A stretch of DNA of 64,000 nucleotides from positions 620,001 through 684,000 of the forward strand of contig NZ_CP168030.1 of the NCBI RefSeq assembly GCF_041529975.1, read 5' to 3'. The notes under the pieces are model-generated. The model saw nothing but the letters and a program-made list of their open reading frames with translations. It had not been told where the DNA came from and searched no databases. The position numbers were made by a program, and so were the translations under genes. Shown here one piece after another: positions 25,547-33,800 of the stretch. The stretch is from Microbacterium maritypicum. Lineage in GTDB: Bacteria > Actinomycetota > Actinomycetes > Actinomycetales > Microbacteriaceae. Each line of letters starts with the position of its first letter. Position 1 is the first letter of the stretch.

Positions 25547-27511
25547 TCAGCGGAGCCGTCTTTTGTGGGCGACGCCCTCGCGGAACGCATCCCGGTGCGC
25601 ACGGCCGGCATCCGCCCAGTCACGGCGCGACAGGTCAGGCGAGCCGGTCAGCGTCGACGCGGCACGCCACGCCTCCACGACGGTCGGCGCGTCGAGGTCG
25701 CCGTCGTACATGAGCACCCACGCGGCGCCCACTTCGCGCGCCAGCGCCTCGTTCGCCTCGTTGCGCGGCACCAGTACCGGGCGCGCCATCGACAGGGCGG
25801 CGAGCACGCTACCCGAGTTGTGCATGAACCGGTACGCCAACACGATGAGCTCGGATGAGCTCGCAAGCTGGACGAGTTCGGCATCGGTGAGGAAGTCGAG
25901 GTGCAGCTCGACGCCGGGAAGGCCCGCGGTCCGCGCCCTCAAGTCGTCGCCGAGTTCGGGGGTGGACGGGCGCCCGCCGATCTTCAGGCTCAGCGTCGGC
26001 TCGGTCGTGACGGCCTCCGCATAGGCGTCGATGAACCCTTCCAGGCCCTTGTAGCGGCGGACCCCGCCGAATGATCCGAGTCGACCGGGCACCCGCTCGG
26101 CCGCCGGGAACTTCGCGTACCAGTCGCGGTAGTGCCCGTGCAGGATCAGGCTGTGCGGCGTCCCCGGCGGGAGCGGCGTCGTCTCGTTGATGACGATCCG
26201 GTAGTCGGTGTGGCGATCGATGAAGCGCAGCAGCCACAACCGTGGCGCGTTGTCATCGGGGAGCTCGATGTTGTGCACCGTCCGCACCACGGCGATCCGC
26301 CTCGAGAGGCGGTGCCGGAAGACGAGCGCGGTGGTGAGGAGGAACTTACCGGTGGACTTCCACCAGGTCGAGCCGTGCAGCTTGGCCTCGGGCCAGTGCC
26401 AGTGGAAGGCGTCGTAGCGCCCGAAGAGTGCCGTGCCCCACGAGAAGCGCAGCCGTTCGAGGCCCTCGGTGGACCCGAGCGCTTCGTCGAGCATCTTGTT
26501 GTACGGGTTCGTCGTCGGGCGCGGTGCGCCGAGCGACTGCATCACGCGGATGGTCGATGCGGGGTCTGTCATGGTGGTGTCATCCTCCGATGGGCGGCGG
26601 TACTCGTCGTAACGGCGGCCGAAGGCGGCTGCGACCATCCCGCGGCCGCGGTGCGCGATGCGGGTGCCTCTGGCGTGATGGTCGATGTTCGAGGTGACCG
26701 CGCCGAAACCCCGCCGAAGGACGCCGGCGACGATGCGGATGACACCGCCCAGCAATGCGCGTACGCGCAGCGCGCCTCGGCGCAGCGCACCGTCGGTCAG
26801 CTGCAGCTCGATCCTCGTGTTCGCGTTCGCAGAGCTGAACGCGCGCTGCGCGGCCCAGGCCCGGCTGAGTCTCGCGGCGACGACGAGGTCCTCGGTCTCG
26901 GACTCGTTGCACCACACGATCAGGCCGCCCCGGCGCGCCAGCTGCCGAGAGAAGAGGGTGTCTTCGCCGCCGCCGAGCCCGAGCGTCTGATCGAAGCGGA
27001 GGCCGAGCCGGCGGATGCAGCGCAGATCGAGCAGGAGGTTTCCTGCCGCCGCGACTTCGAGGACGGTGCCGGTCTTTCGTATCGGTCGTCGAAAAGTGCC
27101 GGAGGTGAGCAGCCAGGGATCGACGTCCTCCTCGAAGACCGAGATCACGCGTCCCATCACCGCATCAGCGTTGTGGTCGCGCCAGACGGTGAGGAGAGAC
27201 GAGAGCCAGTGCTCCCGCGGGATCTCGTCGTCGTCGATGAAGGCGACCAGATCGCGTCCGTCGCATTCATCCAGGATTCGGTTGCGGGCTGCCGCGATAC
27301 CCGGGGTCGGTTCGACGACGTAGCGCATCGGCAGATCTGCGCGCTCCGCGACCTCGCGCGCGGACCCAGTGCCGTCGTTGTCGACGACCAGCACATCGAT
27401 CTCGACCCCGAGCGCAGCACATTCCGCGATGCGCGGAGGGAGCGCGAGGAGCAGCGCCTCCAGGAGCTCCGGCCTCCGGTAGGTAGGTATGCCGATCGTC
27501 ACCGCGATCAT
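25547..27511 (-). CDS. Two-domain glycosyltransferase (GT2 fused to GT-B type)
   Basis: A single 654-residue frame holding two enzymes. Residues about 1-300 form a GT2 domain: VTIGIPTYRRPELLEALL, LVVDNDG and AFIDDDEIPREHW. From about residue 313 a GT-B-type domain starts: HWHWPEAKLHGSTWW, TVHNIELPDDNAPR, LGSFGGVRRYKGLEGFIDAY and MHNSGSVLAALSMARPVLVP. At the junction an internal ATG (26572) is preceded by GGAGG with 11-nt spacing, so the second domain might also be made alone. The translation start is uncertain; ATGs at 27538 and 27553 are also in frame, and 27511 fits the GT2 domain best. It presumably adds two consecutive sugars. Confidence 0.8.
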   Translation of the reverse strand: MIAVTIGIPTYRRPELLEALLLALPPRIAECAALGVEIDVLVVDNDGTGSAREVAERADLPMRYVVEPTPGIAAARNRILDECDGRDLVAFIDDDEIPREHWLSSLLTVWRDHNADAVMGRVISVFEEDVDPWLLTSGTFRRPIRKTGTVLEVAAAGNLLLDLRCIRRLGLRFDQTLGLGGGEDTLFSRQLARRGGLIVWCNESETEDLVVAARLSRAWAAQRAFSSANANTRIELQLTDGALRRGALRVRALLGGVIRIVAGVLRRGFGAVTSNIDHHARGTRIAHRGRGMVAAAFGRRYDEYRRPSEDDTTMTDPASTIRVMQSLGAPRPTTNPYNKMLDEALGSTEGLERLRFSWGTALFGRYDAFHWHWPEAKLHGSTWWKSTGKFLLTTALVFRHRLSRRIAVVRTVHNIELPDDNAPRLWLLRFIDRHTDYRIVINETTPLPPGTPHSLILHGHYRDWYAKFPAAERVPGRLGSFGGVRRYKGLEGFIDAYAEAVTTEPTLSLKIGGRPSTPELGDDLRARTAGLPGVELHLDFLTDAELVQLASSSELIVLAYRFMHNSGSVLAALSMARPVLVPRNEANEALAREVGAAWVLMYDGDLDAPTVVEAWRAASTLTGSPDLSRRDWADAGRAHRDAFREGVAHKRRLR

Positions 27512-27593
27512 GTCGCTCGATTCCGGTCCCCTGGTCATCCGCACCATCCCCATGGCAGTCTCGCGCCTTCACTCCGGCGCGCGGCTCATCGTA
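27512..27593 (-). promoter_or_regulatory. Promoter and hairpin leader of the two-domain glycosyltransferase
   Basis: A -10 TACGAT (27593-27588) predicts a start near 27581. A hairpin begins there (27581-27562, arms CGCGCC/GGCGCG, loop GGAGTGAA). It is followed by a hairpin with arms CCAT/ATGG and loop GGGG (27555-27544, extendable by wobble pairs). The layout resembles the other exopolysaccharide leaders. Confidence 0.45.
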
Positions 27594-27612
27594 CCGTGAT
27601 CCTCCGAAGCCG

Positions 27613-27734
27613 TTACGCGGAGACGCCTCTCGCGTATAGTCATTCTCCTGGGAGTCGACGTCGGTCGCGACTCTGGGGAATTCGGCCGGCGACCCGAGGT
27701 GATCCGCAATGCGGATCCGGGGGGAGAGAATCGC
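27613..27734 (+). promoter_or_regulatory. Promoter and 88-nt leader of a family 2 glycosyltransferase gene
   Basis: TTACGC (27613-27618) and TATAGT (27635-27640) predict a start near 27647. The leader holds a hairpin with arms GAGTCG/CGACTC, then CTGGGGAATT (27673-27682), a hairpin with arms GATCCGC/GCGGATC just upstream, and the ribosome-binding site GGGGGGAGAG. The CTGGGGAATT element also occurs in the leaders at 18263-18342 and 46501-46720. Confidence 0.5.
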
Positions 27735-28688
27735 GTGTCAACCGAGCACGGTCGGCTCGCCGTGGTGGTCGTGAACTACGCCTCGGCGAAGCTTCTGCAG
27801 CGCAATCTGGTGGTCGTCGCGCGCGAGGCGCGGGCGATCGACCCCGACGCGACGGTGATCGTGGTCGACAACTGGTCCACCGCTGACGAGCGTCGAGCCG
27901 CGGAAGACGTCGCGAGGGCGAACGAGTGGACGCTGATCGCGCCCCAGTCCAACACGGGCTTCGGCGGCGGTGTGAACATCGGCGTGGAGCGCGCGCTCGC
28001 CGATGGGGCGACCGACGTCCTCGTCATCAACCCGGATGCGCACATCGACCGCGAGTCGCTGCGCCTGCTGGAATCCACCACTGCGGCTTCCCGGACGACA
28101 CTCGCCTCACCGGTCATCTCCGACTCGGATGGGCGTACGTGGTTCGCCGGTATCGATCTCCTGCTCGACGACGGAACGATGCGCGCGCGACGTAAACGCG
28201 TGGCGGGCGACCCGCAGCCGTTCGAACCCTGGCTGAGCGGCGCATGCCTGTGGATCACGCGCGAGGTCTGGGAGCTCGCGGGCGGATTCGATGACGACTA
28301 CTTCCTGTACTGGGAGGATGTCGACTTCTCGCGGAAGGTCGTGTCGGCCGGCGGATCGCTGGCGCTCGTCGAGGACGCGAGTGCGGTCCACGACGAGGGC
28401 GGCACGCAGCGCGCCGACCCCGGGGTCTCGCGAGCGAAATCGGAGACCTACTACTACTACAACATCCGAAACCGGATGCTCTTCGCCGTACGTCACCTCG
28501 ACGAGGCGGGCGTGCGTCGCTGGCGCCGCTCGATCCCGAGGACAGCTCGCGAGGTGATCCTCCGCGGCGGACGCCGTCAGCTGATCCAGTCGGCCGCTCC
28601 GATCCGCGCCTACCTTCGCGGGGTGCGAGAGGCTCGGCGGATCGCACGCACCCCGGAGACCGATCGGAAGGGCAGGAAATGGTCGTAG
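27735..28688 (+). CDS. Family 2 glycosyltransferase (rhamnosyltransferase-like)
   Basis: A 317-residue GT2 enzyme of the WbbL/rhamnosyltransferase type: VVVVNYASAKLL, VIVVDNWSTAD, SNTGFGGGVN, VINPDAHI and the C-terminal EDVDFSRKVVSAG. With the rml operon nearby, rhamnosyl transfer from dTDP-rhamnose is plausible. The GTG at 27735 is chosen for the strong upstream ribosome-binding site. Its stop overlaps the next gene by ten bases, so the order GT2, CDP-alcohol transferase, tyrosine phosphatase is one operon. Confidence 0.87.
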   Translation: MSTEHGRLAVVVVNYASAKLLQRNLVVVAREARAIDPDATVIVVDNWSTADERRAAEDVARANEWTLIAPQSNTGFGGGVNIGVERALADGATDVLVINPDAHIDRESLRLLESTTAASRTTLASPVISDSDGRTWFAGIDLLLDDGTMRARRKRVAGDPQPFEPWLSGACLWITREVWELAGGFDDDYFLYWEDVDFSRKVVSAGGSLALVEDASAVHDEGGTQRADPGVSRAKSETYYYYNIRNRMLFAVRHLDEAGVRRWRRSIPRTAREVILRGGRRQLIQSAAPIRAYLRGVREARRIARTPETDRKGRKWS

Positions 28689-29398
28689 ACGCATACCGAC
28701 GTCTCGCGCGCGCGCAGAAGGGCCATGCGCGTGGCGCCCCCGCGTACTCCGTGTACGTGAATCGTCGTATCGGACGAGTCCTCGCCGCCGTCGCCTACCG
28801 CATCGGGCTCACGCCGAACCAGGTCTCGATCATCAGTGCGGTGCACTCCTTCGTCGCGATCGGGCTGATCGCCTTCGGACCGGTGAACGTGCCCATGGGC
28901 TTCCTGATCGCCGTGCTGCTCGTGCTCGGCTATGCCTGGGATTCCGCCGACGGCCAGGTCGCGCGTCTCCGCGGCGGGGGCAGTCCGCAGGGCGAGTGGC
29001 TCGACCATTTCATCGACACGCTCAAGATCGCGTCCCTCCACCTCGGGGTACTGATCGGGCTCTACCGGGTCCTCCCGGAGACACCGGTACTGCTGCTGAT
29101 CCCGATCGTGTTCAGCATCGTCGCCTCGACGACCTTCTCCGGGATGCTCCTCAACGACCTCCTCAAGGGGAAGCACGCTGTGGCGTCGACCCACGAGCGC
29201 GGCGGAGGCACGCTCGTGCGATCGCTCGTCCTGCTGCCCACCGACTTCGGCCTCGTCTGCCTCGTCTTCGTGCTGTGGGGGTGGACGCCGGCGTTCCTCA
29301 TCGGCTACGGCCTGCTGTGTACCGCCGCGGTCCTGTTCCTCGCGCTCGCCGCGGTCAAGTGGTTCCGCGAGATCGGGAAGCTCGGTGCCGACGCATGA
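28679..29398 (+). CDS. CDP-alcohol phosphatidyltransferase family protein
   Basis: A 239-residue integral membrane enzyme with six predicted helices. It carries the family signature in full: D-x2-D-G-x2-A-R then x8-G-x3-D-x3-D (WDSADGQVAR...GEWLDHFID). Members transfer a phospho-alcohol group between a CDP-activated donor and an alcohol acceptor. Because it lies inside an exopolysaccharide operon, it more likely makes a polymer-linked or lipid-linked phosphodiester than a bulk phospholipid. The TagD-like enzyme encoded at 17807 could supply a CDP-alcohol. Its ATG overlaps the upstream glycosyltransferase and its stop overlaps the phosphatase start (ATGA). Confidence 0.87.
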   Translation: MVVDAYRRLARAQKGHARGAPAYSVYVNRRIGRVLAAVAYRIGLTPNQVSIISAVHSFVAIGLIAFGPVNVPMGFLIAVLLVLGYAWDSADGQVARLRGGGSPQGEWLDHFIDTLKIASLHLGVLIGLYRVLPETPVLLLIPIVFSIVASTTFSGMLLNDLLKGKHAVASTHERGGGTLVRSLVLLPTDFGLVCLVFVLWGWTPAFLIGYGLLCTAAVLFLALAAVKWFREIGKLGADA

Positions 29399-30012
29399 CC
29401 GGTGAGAAGATCCTGGTCGTGTGCGCCGCGAACGTCTGCCGGTCGCCGTTGGCGGAGCTCGGCCTGCGGCGGGGATTCGGTGCGGACTCATCTATATCGG
29501 TCAGCAGCGCGGGCGTCCGCGCGACCGAGGGTGATGCGATCTGCGAGCTGGTCTCGTCGCTCCACGATGACGAGGGATGGCGCGAACAGGCGCAGTCCCA
29601 CCACGCGCGGCCGGTGACCATCGAACTCATCGAGCAGTCCACCCTGATCCTCACGGCGTCACGGGACATCCGTGGCGAGCTGGTGCGGCTCGCGCCGCGC
29701 TCGCGCGATTGGATGTTCACCCTCAAAGAAGCCGCCCACCTCGGAGCGGGCTTCTCCTCCACGGGGCCCGACCGCGTGGCGGACTACGTCGCGTATCTGG
29801 ACCGAGCGCGGTCCCGGGCGACGCCGCTCGCCGGCAGCGACGGAGCCGGGAGCAGGATCCGACGGCTCTTCGGCAACCGGGGAGCCGTCGATCCGACCAG
29901 CATCGCCGACCGGCACGGCAGCCGGGGCCACCGGGAGACCCTCGCCGAGGTTCAGTCGTCCACGGCGACGATCCTCGCCCAGCTCGGCGGGCACCGTCGG
30001 CACGCATCCTGA
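29395..30012 (+). CDS. Low-molecular-weight protein tyrosine phosphatase
   Basis: A 205-residue LMW-PTP with the P-loop VCAANVCRSP (Cys10, Arg16). The general acid is probably Asp166 in a VDPTS segment, equivalent to the DP loop. It is somewhat longer than the usual 150-165 residues. In Wzx/Wzy exopolysaccharide systems such a phosphatase dephosphorylates the C-terminal tyrosines of the BY-kinase, here encoded at 37107-38459, to allow cycles of polymer assembly. The start overlaps the CDP-alcohol transferase stop by four bases; longer upstream frames are artefacts. Confidence 0.9.
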   Translation: MTGEKILVVCAANVCRSPLAELGLRRGFGADSSISVSSAGVRATEGDAICELVSSLHDDEGWREQAQSHHARPVTIELIEQSTLILTASRDIRGELVRLAPRSRDWMFTLKEAAHLGAGFSSTGPDRVADYVAYLDRARSRATPLAGSDGAGSRIRRLFGNRGAVDPTSIADRHGSRGHRETLAEVQSSTATILAQLGGHRRHAS

Positions 30013-30020
30013 GCAAAGCC

Positions 30021-30129
30021 TTGTGGTTTCCCACTCCCCGCACTATCATTAGCCGATGCCGCGTTCTACGCGGTGGGGGACCGAGGCCGAGGGGGCTTCG
30101 GATGGGGATCTGGGTTCTGGGGAGCTGCA
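30021..30129 (+). promoter_or_regulatory. Promoter and G-rich hairpin leader of a lipoprotein gene
   Basis: TTGTGG (30021-30026), a 17-bp spacer and TATCAT (30044-30049) form a good promoter; predicted start near 30056. The leader has a hairpin with arms CCGCG/CGCGG (30059-30073), an alternative with arms CGGT/ACCG and loop GGGGG (30071-30083), and one with arms CCGAG/TTCGG and loop GGGGC (30087-30101). A small GGGG-loop hairpin (30100-30111) follows, then the ribosome-binding site CTGGGGAG. Confidence 0.55.
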
Positions 30130-30738
30130 GTGTTCAATGTTTCATCATGCCGTTCTGGGGACGGCCCTTCGCGCTCGAGACGCGCGATGTTCATCGCGCC
30201 TCTGGTGGTGCTCGCACTCGTGACGGCAGGCTGCACGGCAGCCCCCGACGCCTCCGAGGAGCCGACGCCCGAGGGCACCAGCACCACCGACTGGACGCCG
30301 CCCGCCGAGGATGAGGCCGCAGGGCCCACCGAGGCGCCGTCGCTGACGGTGCAGAGCGGAGCGCTCGACGAGCCGATCGCCCTGTCGACCGACATGGTCG
30401 TCACGATCGACAAGATCTCGACCATGACCGTCGAGCCGGAGACGCCGGGAGAATACGCCGGTCCGGCCGTGGTGGTCGACGTCTCCGTGTCCAATGACTC
30501 GAAGCGGGCGCAGAGCATCGAATCCGCGGTCGTCAGTCTGACGACGGACGACGGAGACATCGGCGTGGCCACGACCGCGGGGCCGAACAAGCCGCTGACG
30601 GGCGATCTGGCCGCGGGCGCCGAGGCCACCGGAACCTACGTCTTCATGCTCGATCCGACGAAGGGGCGCTCGGTCAAGATCAGCGTCAACTACGCCGCGG
30701 GCGAGCCGGTGGCCACATTCGCCGGCACGCTGTCCTGA
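30130..30738 (+). CDS. Lipoprotein with C-terminal beta-sandwich (DUF4352-like)
   Basis: A 202-residue lipoprotein. With the GTG at 30130 (ribosome-binding site GGGGAG five bases upstream) the protein has an Arg-rich n-region, a hydrophobic core and the lipobox VTAGC. A Thr/Glu/Pro linker follows, and then an immunoglobulin-like beta domain (about 90-202, VVTIDKIS...VVVDVSVSNDSKRAQS) that resembles DUF4352/telomere-binding-like lipoprotein domains. Function unknown. It sits between the phosphatase and the large secreted protein, with its own promoter and a G-loop leader like other polysaccharide genes, so a role at the surface in polymer attachment is plausible. Confidence 0.75.
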   Translation: MFNVSSCRSGDGPSRSRRAMFIAPLVVLALVTAGCTAAPDASEEPTPEGTSTTDWTPPAEDEAAGPTEAPSLTVQSGALDEPIALSTDMVVTIDKISTMTVEPETPGEYAGPAVVVDVSVSNDSKRAQSIESAVVSLTTDDGDIGVATTAGPNKPLTGDLAAGAEATGTYVFMLDPTKGRSVKISVNYAAGEPVATFAGTLS

Positions 30739-30743
30739 CAATG

Positions 30744-30761
30744 GGTGCGCTGCCGCGCACC
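30744..30761 (+). terminator. Short stem-loop, probable terminator
   Basis: Arms GGTGCGC/GCGCACC with loop TGCC, six bases after the lipoprotein stop, followed by GATCTTTC. It separates the lipoprotein gene from the large secreted-protein gene. Confidence 0.55.
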
Positions 30762-30823
30762 GATCTTTCATCGCACTTTCGCAATTTCATACTCAAGAAC
30801 GTTCTGCGGCTGGGGAGTCACTA

Positions 30824-33800
30824 ATGGGGAACACAACAATCACGAAGCGGGCGCTGGGAGCGCTGGCTTCTGTCGTGACAGCAGCGTTGCTGGTCGCGGG
30901 GATGACGACGCTGGGGGCACAGGCGGCTTCGGCTGCCGACGTGTCACCGCCGCCGTTGCTGCAGCGTGACGAAAACGTCGTGACGTCGGATCCCATTCCG
31001 ACGGTGCAGATCGACAACGGCTACGTCTGGTCGCAGACGACGATCGGCTCGACCGTGTACGCGGTGGGCAAATTCGACAATGCGCGCGCGCCACTGGCGG
31101 TGCCGGGGACGAGTCTGACGGCGCGGTCGAACGTGCTCGCATATGACATCAACACGGGCCAGCTGCTGTCGTTCGCCCCGCAGGTGAACGGCGTGATCAA
31201 GGCGGTCGCGGCCTCACCCGACGGCAGCCGCATCTACATCGGTGGGTCGTTCAACTCGGTCAACGGGCAGGCGCGCTGGAACTTCGCGGCGCTCGACGCG
31301 GTGACCGGCCAGCTGGTTCCCGGCTTCAATCCGTCGATCGGCGGAAGCGGCGTCTACGCGATGGCCACGTCCGGGTCGAGTGTGTACGTCGGAGGCTTGT
31401 TCACGCAGGGCAACGGCACGGCGCGCAAGAACCTCGCGGCGTTCAACGCTGCCAATGGTGCACTGCTGGGCTGGGCGCCGCAGACCGACCTGCAGGTCGA
31501 TGCGATGGTCATGGACCCCGCAGGGCAGAACGTCATCGCCGCCGGCCGCTTCTCTCAGGTCAACGGCGACCTGACGATGCGCGGCGCTGTCGCCCTCGAC
31601 AAGTCGACCGGCGCTGTGGACACTTCCTGGGCGCTTCCGCAGACCGTCAAGAACGGCTACAACACCGGCGCGAGTTCGGGCAAGGCCGGTATCTTCGGGC
31701 TGGCGGCCGACTCCACCGCCGTATTCGGGACCGGCTGGGTCTACGCCAGCGCCGACGTCGGCAACCTGGAAGGTACTTTTGCGGCTGAGGCCGGGACCGG
31801 CCAGGTGCGTTGGATCTCGGACTGCCTCGGCGACCACTACGGCGTCTACTCCACGGGCAAGGTCGTCTACACGACGAGCCACACTCACGCCTGCAGCACG
31901 CAGGGCATGCACCCGGAGCAGAACCCGCGCACTCATCGCTACTCCGAGGCGTACACGGCGGATGCCCGCGGAACGCTGGGCAATCAGCCCGCGGCAGGCA
32001 GCACCTACAAGAACTGGGCCGGCACTCCGGCGCCGTCCGCATACGCCTGGACCCCCGACTGGGCGGTCGGCGTGACGACGGGCATGGGGCAGGCCGGCCT
32101 CTCCATTACCGGTGCCGGCAACATGATCTCGATCGGCGGAGAGTTCCGCTCGGTCAACAACGGCCGTTTCGAGGGCCTCGTGCGCTTCTCGACGACGCCG
32201 CCGGCCGGGGCGAAGGACGGTCCGCGTGTCTCCGGAGCGAACTGGACCGCCACGGCGCAGTCCTTCATCCCCGGGCGCGTGCGCGTCTCGATCCCCTCGA
32301 ACTGGGATCGCGACGATCTGACGCTCACGTACGAGCTGCGGCGCACGGGCACCGCGACGCCGGTCGCCACGCTGACGGCCGACGCGACCTGGTGGAACCG
32401 CCCCACGATCAGCCTCGAAGACAAGACGGCGCCTCCCGGAACACAGCAGGAGTACACCGTCGTCGCGAAGGACGGCAACGGGAACGCGGTGAGCAGCCAG
32501 GCCGTCAGTGCGACGGTGACGGCAGGAGCTGCCTCCACGTACGTGGACGCCGTGACGGCCGACGCGCCGCAGCTCTACTACCCCCTGGGAGACTCCAGGC
32601 AGGATTGGGCCGGTGCGAACACGCCCGTCTTCGGCTCGGGCGTCTCGACATCCACGTCCGGCGTTGCGAACACCGCGACGGGAGCATCGACGTTCACCGG
32701 TTCCTCCACCGGACGCGTCGCGACGACGAACAAGGTCGCCGCACCCTCCGAGTACTCGACCGAGGTGTGGTTCAAGACCAACTCCACCACCGGTGGAAAG
32801 CTGATCGGCTATGGGAGCGCCGCCTCCGGCGACTCCACCAGCTACGACCGTCACCTCTATATGACCAACAACGGTCGGCTCGTCTTCGGCACCTATGACG
32901 GGAGCACTCGGACGATCCAGAACAGCACCGCCTTGAACGACAACGCCTGGCACCATGCCGTGGCGACGCAGAGCTCTGCGGGGATGAAGCTGTACGTCGA
33001 CGGCACGCTCGTCGCATCCGACGCCTCCGGCACCACCGCGGAGAACTACCTCGGATACTGGCGCATCGGCGGGGACAACCTCAGCAGCTGGCCTTCGGCG
33101 CCGAGCTCCAAGTACTTCAAGGGAGCCCTCGATGAGGCCGCTGTCTACCCGTACGCGCTGACGTCGACCCAGGTGCAGACGCACTACGGCGTCGGCAAGG
33201 GCTTCGAGGCGCCGACCGCCTCCTTCACGGCGACCGCGACGGACCTCGACGTGGCCTTCGACGCCAGCGCGTCCGCTCCGGCGGGCTCTGCGACGATCAC
33301 CGGCTACCGGTGGGACTTCGGCGACGATTCTCCGGCGGGCACGGGCGCGACGACTTCGCACACCTACACGGCCTCCGGAACGTACACGGCGAAGCTCACG
33401 GTCACCGACAGCAACGGGCTGGCCGCGACGACGGAGAAGCCGGTCGTGGTCCAGGCGGCGAACGTGTTGCCGACAGCGTCCTTCGAGGTCACCGGAACGG
33501 GACTCTCGGTCTCGGCCGATGCGTCCGCATCCACCGATTCCGATGGCACCATCTCCTCGTACGCATGGAACTGGGGTGACGGAACGACGTCGACCGGCCA
33601 GGTCGCCAGCCACGTGTACGCCACGGCGGGAACGCGCACGGTGACCCTGACGGTCACGGACAACCGCGGCGGCACCGCGTCGACCACGCGTCAAGCGGTC
33701 ACCACTCACGCAGATCCGGTCGCGACGTTCACGTCGACGGCTTCGGGCATGACCGTGAACGTCTCGGCGGCCGGGTCGAGTGCCTCCGACGGGGCGACGC

